This document shows, piece by piece, positions 35,956-44,435 of a stretch of DNA of 64,000 nucleotides; within the stretch, counting starts at the first letter, position 1, and each line of letters begins with the position of its first letter. The notes under the pieces are model-generated. The model made no database searches and was not told the DNA's origin. It saw nothing but the letters and a program-made list of their open reading frames with translations. The stretch spans positions 124,001 to 188,000 of the forward strand of contig JBOFIJ010000009.1 in assembly GCA_051650105.1 (NCBI GenBank), read 5' to 3'. A program made the translations under genes and the position numbers. Origin of the DNA: CAMWXW01 sp051650105. Its GTDB lineage: Bacteria; Desulfobacterota; Desulfovibrionia; Desulfovibrionales; Desulfovibrionaceae.

Positions 35956-37029
35956 ATGCATATTATCACATTCACTCACGCAGAAGGTCTCAGTGGTGGA
36001 GCAAGGCAAGCACTGTATCAAACAATTTCTTTCTTTCAAAAAGATATAAAAACAACTTTTCTCTGCCTAGAAAATACCCCCTTACATAGGCAACTCATTC
36101 AAAACTCAATTCCAACAGAATTATTAAAAAAAACATGGGCACAACGTGCACAGCAAATTAAAAAACTTATAAAAAAAGATGAAGACACCGTTATACACAG
36201 TTTTCATTCCCCCGGTTTAAAACTTCTTGCTCTATATGGTATTATATGGAAGATGCAATACCCTCGGTTAATTTGTTTAGCACATAGAGGAGTGAGTACT
36301 CACCCAAGAAATCCTTTTCCCTATTGGTCTCCTGGTATCGATGCCTTTGTTCCCAACTCAAATTATGTGAAAAAACAATTACAACATTTTCTTCCTTTTG
36401 ATAATAAAGTACAACGTATTTATAATGGAATACCAAAGGAACGTGTAATTCCCACAGAATCAAAAGAAAAAACTCGTGCAGAACTTGCTATAGATAATAA
36501 TGCCTTTGTTATAATAAGTATATTGAATGCCTCTCCAAGAAAGGGTCTTGATGATCTTTTGGAAGCATTTGCTCTTTTAACAAAAAGCAATGTCTACCTC
36601 ATATTAATAGGCATTTCAGGTGAAGATGAGAGAATTCTAGCTCACCCAAAGAAAAACTATATTCGCACACTAGGAACAGAAGATATTATGAATTTCCTAC
36701 ACTCTGCAGATCTTTTTGTTTTCCCATCTCGCTCTTTCGATTCCATGCCAAATGTTATTTTAGAAGCAATGAGCTCCTCCTTACCTATTATTGCAACAGA
36801 CGTTGGTGGCAGTAGAGAACTTATAAAAAATAATGGATTCATAATTCCCACCTATAATCCAACATGTATGAGTGAAGCTATTACAACATATATTGATACT
36901 CCAACTCTTCTACAACAACACGCACAAGAAAGCTCTCTATTAGCTAATAATTTTACAATCGAAAAACGAGTTGAACAACTTCTTGCTCTGTATCAAAAAC
37001 TTCTCAAAAAAAGAAAAAAAGGCTTATAG
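35956..37029 (+). CDS. Glycosyltransferase family 4 protein
   Basis: A 357-residue GT-B retaining glycosyltransferase. The N-terminal domain begins with the acceptor-side glycine loop TFTHAEGLSGGARQAL; the C-terminal donor domain has NASPRKGLDDLLEAFALL, the FLHSADLFVFPSRSFDSMPN segment and LEAMSSSLPIIATDVGGSRE, typical of GT4 enzymes that build LPS core or O-chains. Exact donor and acceptor are unknown. AAGGGAAG precedes the ATG. It sits two bases from lpxI, so a role in LPS assembly is likely. Confidence 0.9.
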   Translation: MHIITFTHAEGLSGGARQALYQTISFFQKDIKTTFLCLENTPLHRQLIQNSIPTELLKKTWAQRAQQIKKLIKKDEDTVIHSFHSPGLKLLALYGIIWKMQYPRLICLAHRGVSTHPRNPFPYWSPGIDAFVPNSNYVKKQLQHFLPFDNKVQRIYNGIPKERVIPTESKEKTRAELAIDNNAFVIISILNASPRKGLDDLLEAFALLTKSNVYLILIGISGEDERILAHPKKNYIRTLGTEDIMNFLHSADLFVFPSRSFDSMPNVILEAMSSSLPIIATDVGGSRELIKNNGFIIPTYNPTCMSEAITTYIDTPTLLQQHAQESSLLANNFTIEKRVEQLLALYQKLLKKRKKGL

Positions 37030-37031
37030 AT

Positions 37032-37838
37032 ATGAAAAGACTCGGAATCATTGCAGGAGAAGGACAATTCCCATACCTTGTTGCAAAAAGAGCAAAAGAA
37101 CTTGGCTATTACGTTTGTGTATGCTCAATAGAAGGACAAACAACTCAAGATTTTACTTCTCTAGTTGATGCAGTGGAACATGTATCTATAGGAAAATTAC
37201 AAAAAACAATACAATATCTTCATAAACATAGTACAGAGGAAGTTTGTTTTGCTGGAGCAATTAATAAAACACGGGCATTTTCAGCCATTCCAGATTTTCG
37301 TATGACAAAAATACTTTTTTCTCTATTAAATAAAGGAGATGATTCTCTTTTACATAAAATCTTAAAAGAATTTGAAAAAGAAGGCTTTACAATAATACAG
37401 GCAGCCGACATTCTTCCCACTCTTCGTTTTCCAGAAGGAATAATAACACATTCACCAGTATCTGAAGAAATACAAAGACAAATAGATTATGCACTCCCCA
37501 TAATAAAAACAATAGGTTCTCTAGATATAGGACAATGTATTGTTGTTCACAATAATATGGTTGTTGCTGTGGAAGCAGTAGAGGGCACAGATGAAACGCT
37601 AATACGGGCGGGTAAAAAACTTAAGAATTGTGTAGCATTGAAAATAGCAAAACCTTTTCAAGATGATAGAGTGGACTTACCTTCTATTGGAATAAAAACA
37701 ATTGAAATACTCGCACAATACAATTATACTGCATTAGTTGTGGAAGCGTATCAAACATTATTTTTTGATATGGAAGAAAGTATTGCTCTTGCTAATACAC
37801 ATTCTATAACACTTATTGGAATACATATACAAAAATAA
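37032..37838 (+). CDS. lpxI: UDP-2,3-diacylglucosamine diphosphatase LpxI
   Basis: Hydrolyses UDP-2,3-diacylglucosamine to lipid X in lipid A synthesis. It is the non-homologous alternative to LpxH found in alpha- and deltaproteobacteria. The N-terminal domain opens with LGIIAGEGQFPYLVAKRAKE, and the catalytic C-terminal domain has VAVEAVEGTDETLIRAG and DDRVDLPSIGIKTIEIL, matching the family motif D-x-R-x-D-x-P-x-I-G-x-x-T. 268 residues is the usual length. It follows a glycosyltransferase gene by two bases. Confidence 0.93.
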   Translation: MKRLGIIAGEGQFPYLVAKRAKELGYYVCVCSIEGQTTQDFTSLVDAVEHVSIGKLQKTIQYLHKHSTEEVCFAGAINKTRAFSAIPDFRMTKILFSLLNKGDDSLLHKILKEFEKEGFTIIQAADILPTLRFPEGIITHSPVSEEIQRQIDYALPIIKTIGSLDIGQCIVVHNNMVVAVEAVEGTDETLIRAGKKLKNCVALKIAKPFQDDRVDLPSIGIKTIEILAQYNYTALVVEAYQTLFFDMEESIALANTHSITLIGIHIQK

Positions 37839-37874
37839 TGTCTTATCACAGTACCAACATAATGGAGAATATAA

Positions 37875-38708
37875 ATGGACATAATACAACAAACATGGGA
37901 TCATATAGTAAAAATAAGAAAAGAAAAACCTCTTATTGCGATGCTAACCAATATAGTATCTGTAAATTTTTCAACAAATATTCTTTTATCAATAGGAGCT
38001 TCTCCTATTGTAACAATAGATGAAAAAGAAATTGAAGATATTATGGAACAAAGTGCAGGTTTAGTCTTAAATATGGGAACACTCGATACAACATGGGAAG
38101 AATATGCAAAAAAAGCTCTTATTAAAGCAACTGAACACAATATTCCAAGTATCTTCGACCCCGTAGGAGTCGGTTTCACAAAATTACGAAATACAACAGC
38201 ACTTTCTATTCTAAAAGAAAAAAATATTACTGCTTTGCGAGGCAATGCATCAGAAATAGCATCATTAGCAGAAATGTATTTTACAAACACTTCAGTACAA
38301 TCGACAATTCCACAAAAAGGGGTAGACAGTCAACTTATTCCACAAGATATTTTTGCTATGACAAAAAAATTAGCAAGTGCACTTAATAACACTATTATGG
38401 TGAGTGGCCCGCAAGATATTATCACAAATGGAAAACATTCTATAGAAATCACTGGTGGCAATTCCTTAATGCCTTCAGTTACAGGAATGGGCTGCGCACT
38501 CACAGCGACAATTTCAGCAATGCTTGCAGTGGAAAGAGATCCCTTTACAGCAACTGCGGCTGGAACATTACTTTTTGCTGCTTGTGGAGCAAAAGCTGGT
38601 ACACAAAATAACAAACCAGGAACCTTTCCTATCACATTTTTAGATACTATCCACACTTGTACAAAAGAAGATCTTACTCAATTTGCTTCCATTGCTTCAT
38701 TACAATAA
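37875..38708 (+). CDS. thiM: Hydroxyethylthiazole kinase ThiM
   Basis: Phosphorylates hydroxyethylthiazole in thiamine salvage. The 277 residues include LTNIVSVNFSTNILLSIGAS at the N-terminus, the FDPVGVGFTKLRN loop, RGNASEIASLA, and the catalytic cysteine in VTGMGCALTATISAML. GGAGA lies about eight bases before the ATG. No thiD, thiE or riboswitch is nearby, so it would act on salvaged thiazole. The gene is intact, but its last 140 bases are repeated immediately downstream (see the pseudogene entry). Confidence 0.93.
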   Translation: MDIIQQTWDHIVKIRKEKPLIAMLTNIVSVNFSTNILLSIGASPIVTIDEKEIEDIMEQSAGLVLNMGTLDTTWEEYAKKALIKATEHNIPSIFDPVGVGFTKLRNTTALSILKEKNITALRGNASEIASLAEMYFTNTSVQSTIPQKGVDSQLIPQDIFAMTKKLASALNNTIMVSGPQDIITNGKHSIEITGGNSLMPSVTGMGCALTATISAMLAVERDPFTATAAGTLLFAACGAKAGTQNNKPGTFPITFLDTIHTCTKEDLTQFASIASLQ

Positions 38709-38733
38709 AAATATCTATAGGCAGCTAAAATAG

Positions 38734-38857
38734 TACTTTTTGCTGCTTGTGGAGCAAAAGCTGGTACACAAAATAACAAACCAGGAACCTTTCCTATCAC
38801 ATTTTTAGATACTATCCACACTTATACAAAAGAAGATCTTACTCAATTTGCTTCCAT
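38734..38857 (+). pseudogene. Near-identical copy of the 3' end of thiM
   Basis: 38734-38857 repeats 38569-38692 of thiM with one mismatch in 124 bases (ACTTGT versus ACTTAT), at an offset of 165 bases. Beyond 38857 the similarity degrades but remains visible (CTTTTACAAATAA versus CATTACAATAA at the stop). The copy is headless and lies 25 bases after the intact stop codon, so it is a recent tandem partial duplication with no coding role. Confidence 0.9.
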
Positions 38858-39359
38858 CTTTCTTTTACAAATAAGCTGTTTTGATAAAGAATATCGCATC
38901 ATTTCTTTATTATCTTAAACAAAAGCATTTAAAAAATAGTCATTCTTTCCCACAACATATATTCTCTATAAAATTATAACACAATATCTCCATTGATCCA
39001 ATAACACTATTACTCTAGTAAAAAGAAGATATATCCTTTTCTCACACCCAGAAATCTCCACAATTGCTTATCAATAAATGGTATTTTTATCTTCTTTTTT
39101 AATATTCTATGTTATTTATTTCTTATTTTTCACTTTTACAATAATAGTTTTTCTATAAAAAAGAATATTTTCTAAAATAATAAAAAAGAAAGTAGATATA
39201 TAGTATGCTATACTCCACTCTCTTCAATATAATTACATGACAAAAATACTATTTAATAATAAGAAAAGGATTGGAAATAATATAAATCCAATCCCTATTT
39301 CATATTCTTTCATTACCCCACGTTATCAAATAACACAAAGAATAACAATTTTATATATC
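38858..39359. other. Convergent spacer between thiM copy and ccm operon
   Basis: About 500 AT-rich bases at the meeting point of two convergent operons. A TATACT at 39208-39213 has no gene behind it. No hairpin with a clear U-tract or further gene fragment was recognised. Confidence 0.4.
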
Positions 39360-39941
39360 TTATTTAGCGCTTTTCAACCGCTCTATTTCTTTTTGTGCTC
39401 TGTCTTTTGCAATATTATCTGCCTCTTTAGAATTAATAACCATCTCATAATGCTTAATTGCATCTTCTGCTCTATTAAGATGAGTGCCATATAAAATACC
39501 TAAACTCATATGCCCAACATGTTCATTAGTCATCTCAACAAATTGCAAGAAATTTGCTTCAGCAGAGTGAAAATCTTCCTTTTTTGCCTGAACAAAAGCT
39601 AATAAATAAAGAAATTCTGGATTTGTGGGATTAACCATAACAAGTCTATCAAAATATTGTAATGCATTGTCCCAATCTTTATTAACAAAATAAGACCGAG
39701 AAACTGCTTCCAAAGCGTGTAAATCATTGGGATTTTTATCAAGTAATTCAATATGTTCCTGCATAGTATGAGTTTCATTCGTACCAGATCCACCAGGCAT
39801 ATTTCTTGCGTCTACACTTTGTTTTAATTGATCCTTAATTAAACTATATTCAGTTTGATACCAAATAAGTATTCCAAGCATAATAATACCAGATATTCCA
39901 ATTATAGTCAGTGTGAGTCTTCGTTGTACATTACTACTCAT
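39360..39941 (-). CDS. CcmI-like TPR protein of the cytochrome c maturation operon
   Basis: A 193-residue protein with a single N-terminal membrane segment (about residues 10-28) and a periplasmic part with TPR-type helices, for example PNDLHALEAVSRSYFVNKDW and PTNPEFLYLLAFVQAKKEDF. In other bacteria CcmI-like TPR domains hold apocytochrome c for haem attachment. Position at the end of the ccm operon fits that role. GGAG precedes the chosen ATG at 39941, which lies inside the ccmD gene (eight-base overlap). Not a full-length CcmI, which has an additional N-terminal CcmI-1 domain. Confidence 0.75.
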   Translation of the reverse strand: MSSNVQRRLTLTIIGISGIIMLGILIWYQTEYSLIKDQLKQSVDARNMPGGSGTNETHTMQEHIELLDKNPNDLHALEAVSRSYFVNKDWDNALQYFDRLVMVNPTNPEFLYLLAFVQAKKEDFHSAEANFLQFVEMTNEHVGHMSLGILYGTHLNRAEDAIKHYEMVINSKEADNIAKDRAQKEIERLKSAK

Positions 39942-40068
39942 AATTTTTCTCCATTTCAGCAATTTTATTCTCAATTTCTTTTTGCTTTACTCCCAAAAAA
40001 AGAAGATATAAACCCATGCCAAACCATATTGCTATTGAGGAAATAGCCAACCATACTTGTCCATTCAT
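39934..40068 (-). CDS. ccmD: Haem exporter accessory protein CcmD
   Basis: A 44-residue protein found by reading the gap between ccmC and the TPR gene. It has the CcmD layout: a short N-terminus (MNGQVWLAIS), one membrane segment (IAIWFGMGLYLLFLGV) and a charged coiled tail (KQKEIENKIAEMEKNYE). CcmD holds CcmE to the CcmABC complex and releases haem-loaded CcmE. AAGGA lies about eight bases before the ATG. The ccmC stop lies four bases upstream of its start and the next gene overlaps its end by eight bases. Position and topology make the assignment strong despite the small size. Confidence 0.88.
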   Translation of the reverse strand: MNGQVWLAISSIAIWFGMGLYLLFLGVKQKEIENKIAEMEKNYE

Positions 40069-40071
40069 ATA

Positions 40072-40749
40072 TTATTCCTTTTCAATTTGTTTCATAATAA
40101 CAAAATCCACTCTCTTATTAAGAGACATTTGCCTATATCTAAGAAACGTTAACGTAAACCAAATAAAAAACATACTTGCAAAAGTGAAAAGAAAGGTGAT
40201 AAGCATCTTTTGCGTTAGTCCAATACCTTCTGATGTAAAAACAGCTGGATGAATGGATCTCCAAAGCCTAGCAGCAAAAAAAACCAACGGAACATCTGCA
40301 AATGCAATAATACCCAGAACCGCAGAAATCTTTTTTCTCTGCATTTCTGGAAAATCCATTTGTCTCACCAAAAGATATCCAATATAAATAAAGAACATAA
40401 TAAGAGCCGTGGTTAAACGAGGATCCCATGTCCACCACACTCCCCAACTATTTCTTCCCCATATCATACCCGTGACAAGCGTAAATGCTGTAAAAAGAAT
40501 ACCAACTTCTGCTGCAGCACCAGAAAGAAGGTCCCATTTTTGATTTTTTGTTTTTAGATAAAAAATACTGGAACAAAAAACAAGAAAATATGCTACAAAG
40601 CCCCACCACGCAAAAGGAACATGCATATAAAATATTTTTTGTACAATACCCAATGAAGCCTCTTCTGGAGCATAAAGGAATATTAAATATTGAGAAATGG
40701 AGAGAAGAATACCTCCAAGAAAAGCTGTTATTAATAATATTGTTTTCAC
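40072..40749 (-). CDS. ccmC: Haem exporter/chaperone-loading protein CcmC
   Basis: Six-segment inner-membrane protein that presents haem to the chaperone CcmE. The periplasmic tryptophan-rich haem-binding motif is present as WGVWWTWDPRLT around residue 120, flanked by conserved histidines (one in the YMHVPFAWWGF segment). The start codon is GTG at 40749, supported by AAGGA eight bases upstream. 225 residues, the normal length. Part of the co-directional set ccmE-F-A-B-C-D and TPR protein. Confidence 0.94.
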   Translation of the reverse strand: MKTILLITAFLGGILLSISQYLIFLYAPEEASLGIVQKIFYMHVPFAWWGFVAYFLVFCSSIFYLKTKNQKWDLLSGAAAEVGILFTAFTLVTGMIWGRNSWGVWWTWDPRLTTALIMFFIYIGYLLVRQMDFPEMQRKKISAVLGIIAFADVPLVFFAARLWRSIHPAVFTSEGIGLTQKMLITFLFTFASMFFIWFTLTFLRYRQMSLNKRVDFVIMKQIEKE

Positions 40750-40761
40750 TTATCGCGTCCT

Positions 40762-41430
40762 TTATTTAAAAGAATATACAAAAGGAAAAAAGAATAAGGT
40801 TAAAGATATAAATATACAATCATACATAATTGCAAGGCCCACCCAAGAAGAAATATCAAAAGCTATTACAGAAAATGAATTTTCAATAATTCGTAAGGCA
40901 GATAACAACAATGGAATAAGCAAAGGGAATATCAAAATCGTCATAATAGAATCTTTTGCCGAGGAGGCCTGTGTCACAGAAGCCAATAAAATACCGAGTG
41001 CAAGAATACCAGAATTAAGCAAAATAATACCAAACAATAAAGAAGAATATGAAAAAACAACCTGATTTAAGAACAATATTAAAGAGGGTAATAAAAAACA
41101 TTGTGCAAGCAGTAACATACAATATGCAGCCAAAAACTTTCCAAATATAAGAGAATGAATATCATCAAGACTGAGTAAAAGAACTATCTTAATACCACTA
41201 TTCTCCTCAAGAGCAAAAAGAGCATTCGTTACAAGAATTTGACAAAAAACAGTCGCAATGCAAAAAATTGTTGCAGCTATTTGTGCAGAAACAACATCCC
41301 CTGGTTTCTGAGAAAAACTAAAGACAAAAACAATAAGTAAACCCAAAAGAATAGATTGCACTAGACCTGTTTCTCTCCACAGCAAGATCCCAATATCTTT
41401 TCTAGCGATTATTAATGCGTGCACAAACAT
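40762..41430 (-). CDS. ccmB: Haem exporter membrane subunit CcmB
   Basis: Six-segment permease-type partner of CcmA, needed to release haem-bound CcmE from CcmC. The start (IARKDIGILLWRE) and LFALEENSGIKIVLLLSLDD segment are characteristic. 222 residues. It overlaps the ccmA stop by one base and is followed 12 bases later by ccmC. Confidence 0.92.
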   Translation of the reverse strand: MFVHALIIARKDIGILLWRETGLVQSILLGLLIVFVFSFSQKPGDVVSAQIAATIFCIATVFCQILVTNALFALEENSGIKIVLLLSLDDIHSLIFGKFLAAYCMLLLAQCFLLPSLILFLNQVVFSYSSLLFGIILLNSGILALGILLASVTQASSAKDSIMTILIFPLLIPLLLSALRIIENSFSVIAFDISSWVGLAIMYDCIFISLTLFFFPFVYSFK

Positions 41431-42068
41431 TATACAACCATCATCATTCGTAGATATTCCTTACTATCTAGCAATGCAATTGTTTTATCCTTAAGCCATA
41501 TAACACGTTCAGCAATAACACCATCTAATTCAGCGTGATGAGTACTCCATATAATACAGGCACCCTGCTCCTTCGCAAGAAGAATTTCCCTATAGAGCAT
41601 TTGTACAGAAAACGTATCCAATCCAGTAGAAGGCTCATCAAGAAGTAAAATATCAGGTTTAGTGAGAAGTATTCTACCCAAATTAAGTCTTTGTAACATT
41701 CCTCTGGAAAATATCTTAACAGATTGATTAGCAAATGGAAGCAAATTAACCCTTTCTAAAATAGCAAGAATATCTTCAGAAGAACACGCTAATGAGGAAA
41801 GTTTCCCCCAAAATAAAAGATTTTCAACCGCCGTAAGTGCTGGATAAACAGCAACATGATGTCCTATATAACCAAGCCTTTTTCCTTCTATCAATATTGT
41901 TCCAGAATCTGGTATTTCTATGCCAGCAATAAGATTTAATAACGTTGTCTTCCCAGCCCCATTTTCTCCCACAAGTAGAGTTATACTCGCAGGAGAAAGA
42001 GCGAAAGAAACACTCTTCATTATTATCTTTGAAGAATATGACTTTGAAACATGATCAAGAGTAATCAT
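41430..42068 (-). CDS. ccmA: Haem exporter ATPase CcmA
   Basis: ABC ATPase that, with CcmB, frees holo-CcmE. Walker A is VGENGAGKTTLLNLIAG; the signature motif is degenerate, FSRGMLQRLNLGR, as is usual for CcmA (no SGGQ); Walker B is DILLLDEPSTGLD; and the switch histidine is in WSTHH. 212 residues, typical. It follows ccmF by three bases. Confidence 0.94.
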   Translation of the reverse strand: MITLDHVSKSYSSKIIMKSVSFALSPASITLLVGENGAGKTTLLNLIAGIEIPDSGTILIEGKRLGYIGHHVAVYPALTAVENLLFWGKLSSLACSSEDILAILERVNLLPFANQSVKIFSRGMLQRLNLGRILLTKPDILLLDEPSTGLDTFSVQMLYREILLAKEQGACIIWSTHHAELDGVIAERVIWLKDKTIALLDSKEYLRMMMVV

Positions 42069-42071
42069 GAA

Positions 42072-43973
42072 TTAAACACCAATCTCTTTTTTCTTACGTG
42101 TTGGCAAGAACCCAACAAGTGGACCAAGGCATAAAAAGAAAGAACCTATCCAAATCCAATTAACAAATGGTTCTATACTCACACGAATAAGTACACTATT
42201 ATCCTGAGAAACACTCAACAAAGAAGAATATAACTCCTCATACAGTGAAGGCATTGTGGACGCTTCCGTAAATGACATTTTCTCATATTTTTGGTATACT
42301 CGTTTCTCGGGGTACAAAGTACCAAAAGGCTTTCCATCTTTTTCAACTTGCAAAAACACTCTAAAGAATGCCTGTGTAACACCACCTTCAGAAAGAAACT
42401 TCTCATATGTAAAAGTATATTTACCAAGAGTTCCTTGTTCACCAATATTAAGCTCCAAATCCTTCACTTCTTTGAAAGGTCCAGAAAAAGCAACTCCAAG
42501 AACAATAAAGGCAAATCCAAGATGAGATAATTGAGACGCAACAAAACGCCTAGACAATTTTGCAGAAGTAAAAAATAAACCATGTCTAGATGCATAAATA
42601 GCAGCAACAGAAAGACCAACAGCAATAGAAGCTAACACATTATTATAGCCAATAAAATATGTGACTAATGCAACAATAGAAACAATTCCAAGTAAGATTA
42701 AAGGCTCTTTTTTAGATTGTATTCCACTTTTCCATTGAATAACAGAACATGCTAGCATAAGTAAAACAATTAACATAAAAAGAGGCAATATCACCCTATT
42801 ATAGAACGATTCTCCAAGCCCCATAGAATTACCAGTTATGCCTTTTGTAATAACAGGCCACAGTGTCGCAATAATTATTATTATCGATATAGCCAATAAT
42901 AACCAACTCATCAGAACAAGAAGACCCTCTTTAGTATTTACTCCATCAAGTGCAAGTGTTGTTGCTTTACGAGGAGTAGTAATAGCAAGAAAAGCACTAA
43001 GAGCTATTCCAATTAACACAAATAAAATTAAAGGTGTTCCAACACCACCCGCAAAGGCATGAATAGATTGAATTACACCACCACGAACAAGGTATGTACC
43101 AAAAATAGTAGACAAAAATGCTAAGACAACTAAAAAGAAATTAGAACGATGTAACTTATTCTTTGTCATTTCAACAAGAGAAGTATGAATGTAGGCAGAA
43201 GCAATAAGCCAAGGAATAAAAGAAGCATTTTCTACAGGATCCCATGCCCAATATCCTCCCCAACCAAGTTCCATATATGCCCACCAAGAACCCAATAAAA
43301 TACCCGCGCCCAAAACCATCCAAGCAATTAATACAAAGGGTCTCACAAGCTGAACCCAAGAAACAGATTCCTTTTCTGTCGTCAGTAAGAAAGCAAACGC
43401 AAGTGCCGCAGGCACAGCAAAACCAGAATAGCCCGTGAATAATAATGGAGGATGGATAATCATAGCAATATTTTGTAATAACGGATTTAATCCTGCACCA
43501 TCAGCAGGAGGAGGAATTTGCATAGCAAAAGGATTATTCCATGTTCCTAACAGAAAAAGAAAAAATGCAATAAAGAAAAAATACATCGTCCAAAACCATG
43601 CTTTCGTCTCTGCTTGAAGATTTTTATAACGAGATGTTGAAACAAAAATAACGTTTAATAAAACAATAATGAGAAACCAAAAGAATAATGATCCTGCCTG
43701 TCCAGCCCAGAATCCAGTTATTTTATAGAACAAAGGCAATAATCTATCTGTATACCCAGCAACATAAATAAGAGTAAAATCTGACGTGACTAAGGCTTGC
43801 AAAAGAACTAATGCACCAATACCAGAAAATATACTAATTATCTTAAAAATACTTTCTGCAAACTCTACCGTATATACTCCCTCTCTTAACCATAAAGATT
43901 TACCAAGCCTAATAATAGCAACATAAGCAAGAAGGAAGGAAAGAATCAAAAAAGCAAATGAAAGCAAATACAT
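42072..43973 (-). CDS. ccmF: Haem lyase subunit CcmF
   Basis: Large inner-membrane protein that joins haem from CcmE to apocytochrome c. About 633 residues with some 14-15 membrane segments. The WWD haem-handling motif is ELGWGGYWAWDPVENASFIP, with HPPLLFTGYSG upstream and the VRGGVIQSIHAF region, so the ligand histidines appear conserved. GGAG lies five bases before the ATG at 43973; a GTG six bases earlier is possible. No CcmH gene is present here, so CcmF presumably works without it or with a distant partner. Confidence 0.95.
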   Translation of the reverse strand: MYLLSFAFLILSFLLAYVAIIRLGKSLWLREGVYTVEFAESIFKIISIFSGIGALVLLQALVTSDFTLIYVAGYTDRLLPLFYKITGFWAGQAGSLFFWFLIIVLLNVIFVSTSRYKNLQAETKAWFWTMYFFFIAFFLFLLGTWNNPFAMQIPPPADGAGLNPLLQNIAMIIHPPLLFTGYSGFAVPAALAFAFLLTTEKESVSWVQLVRPFVLIAWMVLGAGILLGSWWAYMELGWGGYWAWDPVENASFIPWLIASAYIHTSLVEMTKNKLHRSNFFLVVLAFLSTIFGTYLVRGGVIQSIHAFAGGVGTPLILFVLIGIALSAFLAITTPRKATTLALDGVNTKEGLLVLMSWLLLAISIIIIIATLWPVITKGITGNSMGLGESFYNRVILPLFMLIVLLMLACSVIQWKSGIQSKKEPLILLGIVSIVALVTYFIGYNNVLASIAVGLSVAAIYASRHGLFFTSAKLSRRFVASQLSHLGFAFIVLGVAFSGPFKEVKDLELNIGEQGTLGKYTFTYEKFLSEGGVTQAFFRVFLQVEKDGKPFGTLYPEKRVYQKYEKMSFTEASTMPSLYEELYSSLLSVSQDNSVLIRVSIEPFVNWIWIGSFFLCLGPLVGFLPTRKKKEIGV

Positions 43974-43982
43974 AAACACTCC

Positions 43983-44423
43983 CTAAAGAGAAGCTTGTTG
44001 TGTCATAGCTTCGCTTTTTTCTTGATATTTAGAAGGACATTTTGCCAAAAGAGTTTTCGCTTGGAAAATAGGATTCACATCACCCGTAACAATACTCCCT
44101 TCTGCAATCACTTCTGCTTCAGCTTTAAATGCATCGGGAACAACACCATTATACTCAACCGTTAGACTGTACGATTTATCCATTTTATCAATAAGAGTAA
44201 AAACAACATGGGTTACATTTGTTCCAGCTTGGTAACTTTTATCAACAGTTCCAAATACTCTAACCGACATAGGTTCCGTCGTTTTTTCAAGATTCATTAA
44301 CTCAGCAACATTAAGAAAATACACACTATTTTGTGAAATTGCAGCATATACCATAGCAAAAAGCCCTATAACAAATAACGATGCAAGTATAACATACGTG
44401 TATTTCCCATCTTTCTTTTTCAT
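43983..44423 (-). CDS. ccmE: Haem chaperone CcmE, Cys-type
   Basis: Periplasmic haem chaperone anchored by one N-terminal membrane segment (about residues 9-28), with the beta-barrel core MSVRVFGTVDKSYQAG and VEYNGVVPDAFKAEAEVIAE. Most bacterial CcmE proteins bind haem covalently through His in an HxxxY motif; here the motif is CPSKY (about residue 128), the CxxxY variant known from Desulfovibrio species and archaea (so-called System I*). First gene of the ccm operon, preceded by AAGGGGA and separated from ccmF by nine bases. Confidence 0.95.
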   Translation of the reverse strand: MKKKDGKYTYVILASLFVIGLFAMVYAAISQNSVYFLNVAELMNLEKTTEPMSVRVFGTVDKSYQAGTNVTHVVFTLIDKMDKSYSLTVEYNGVVPDAFKAEAEVIAEGSIVTGDVNPIFQAKTLLAKCPSKYQEKSEAMTQQASL

Positions 44424-44435
44424 AAATAAATCCCC

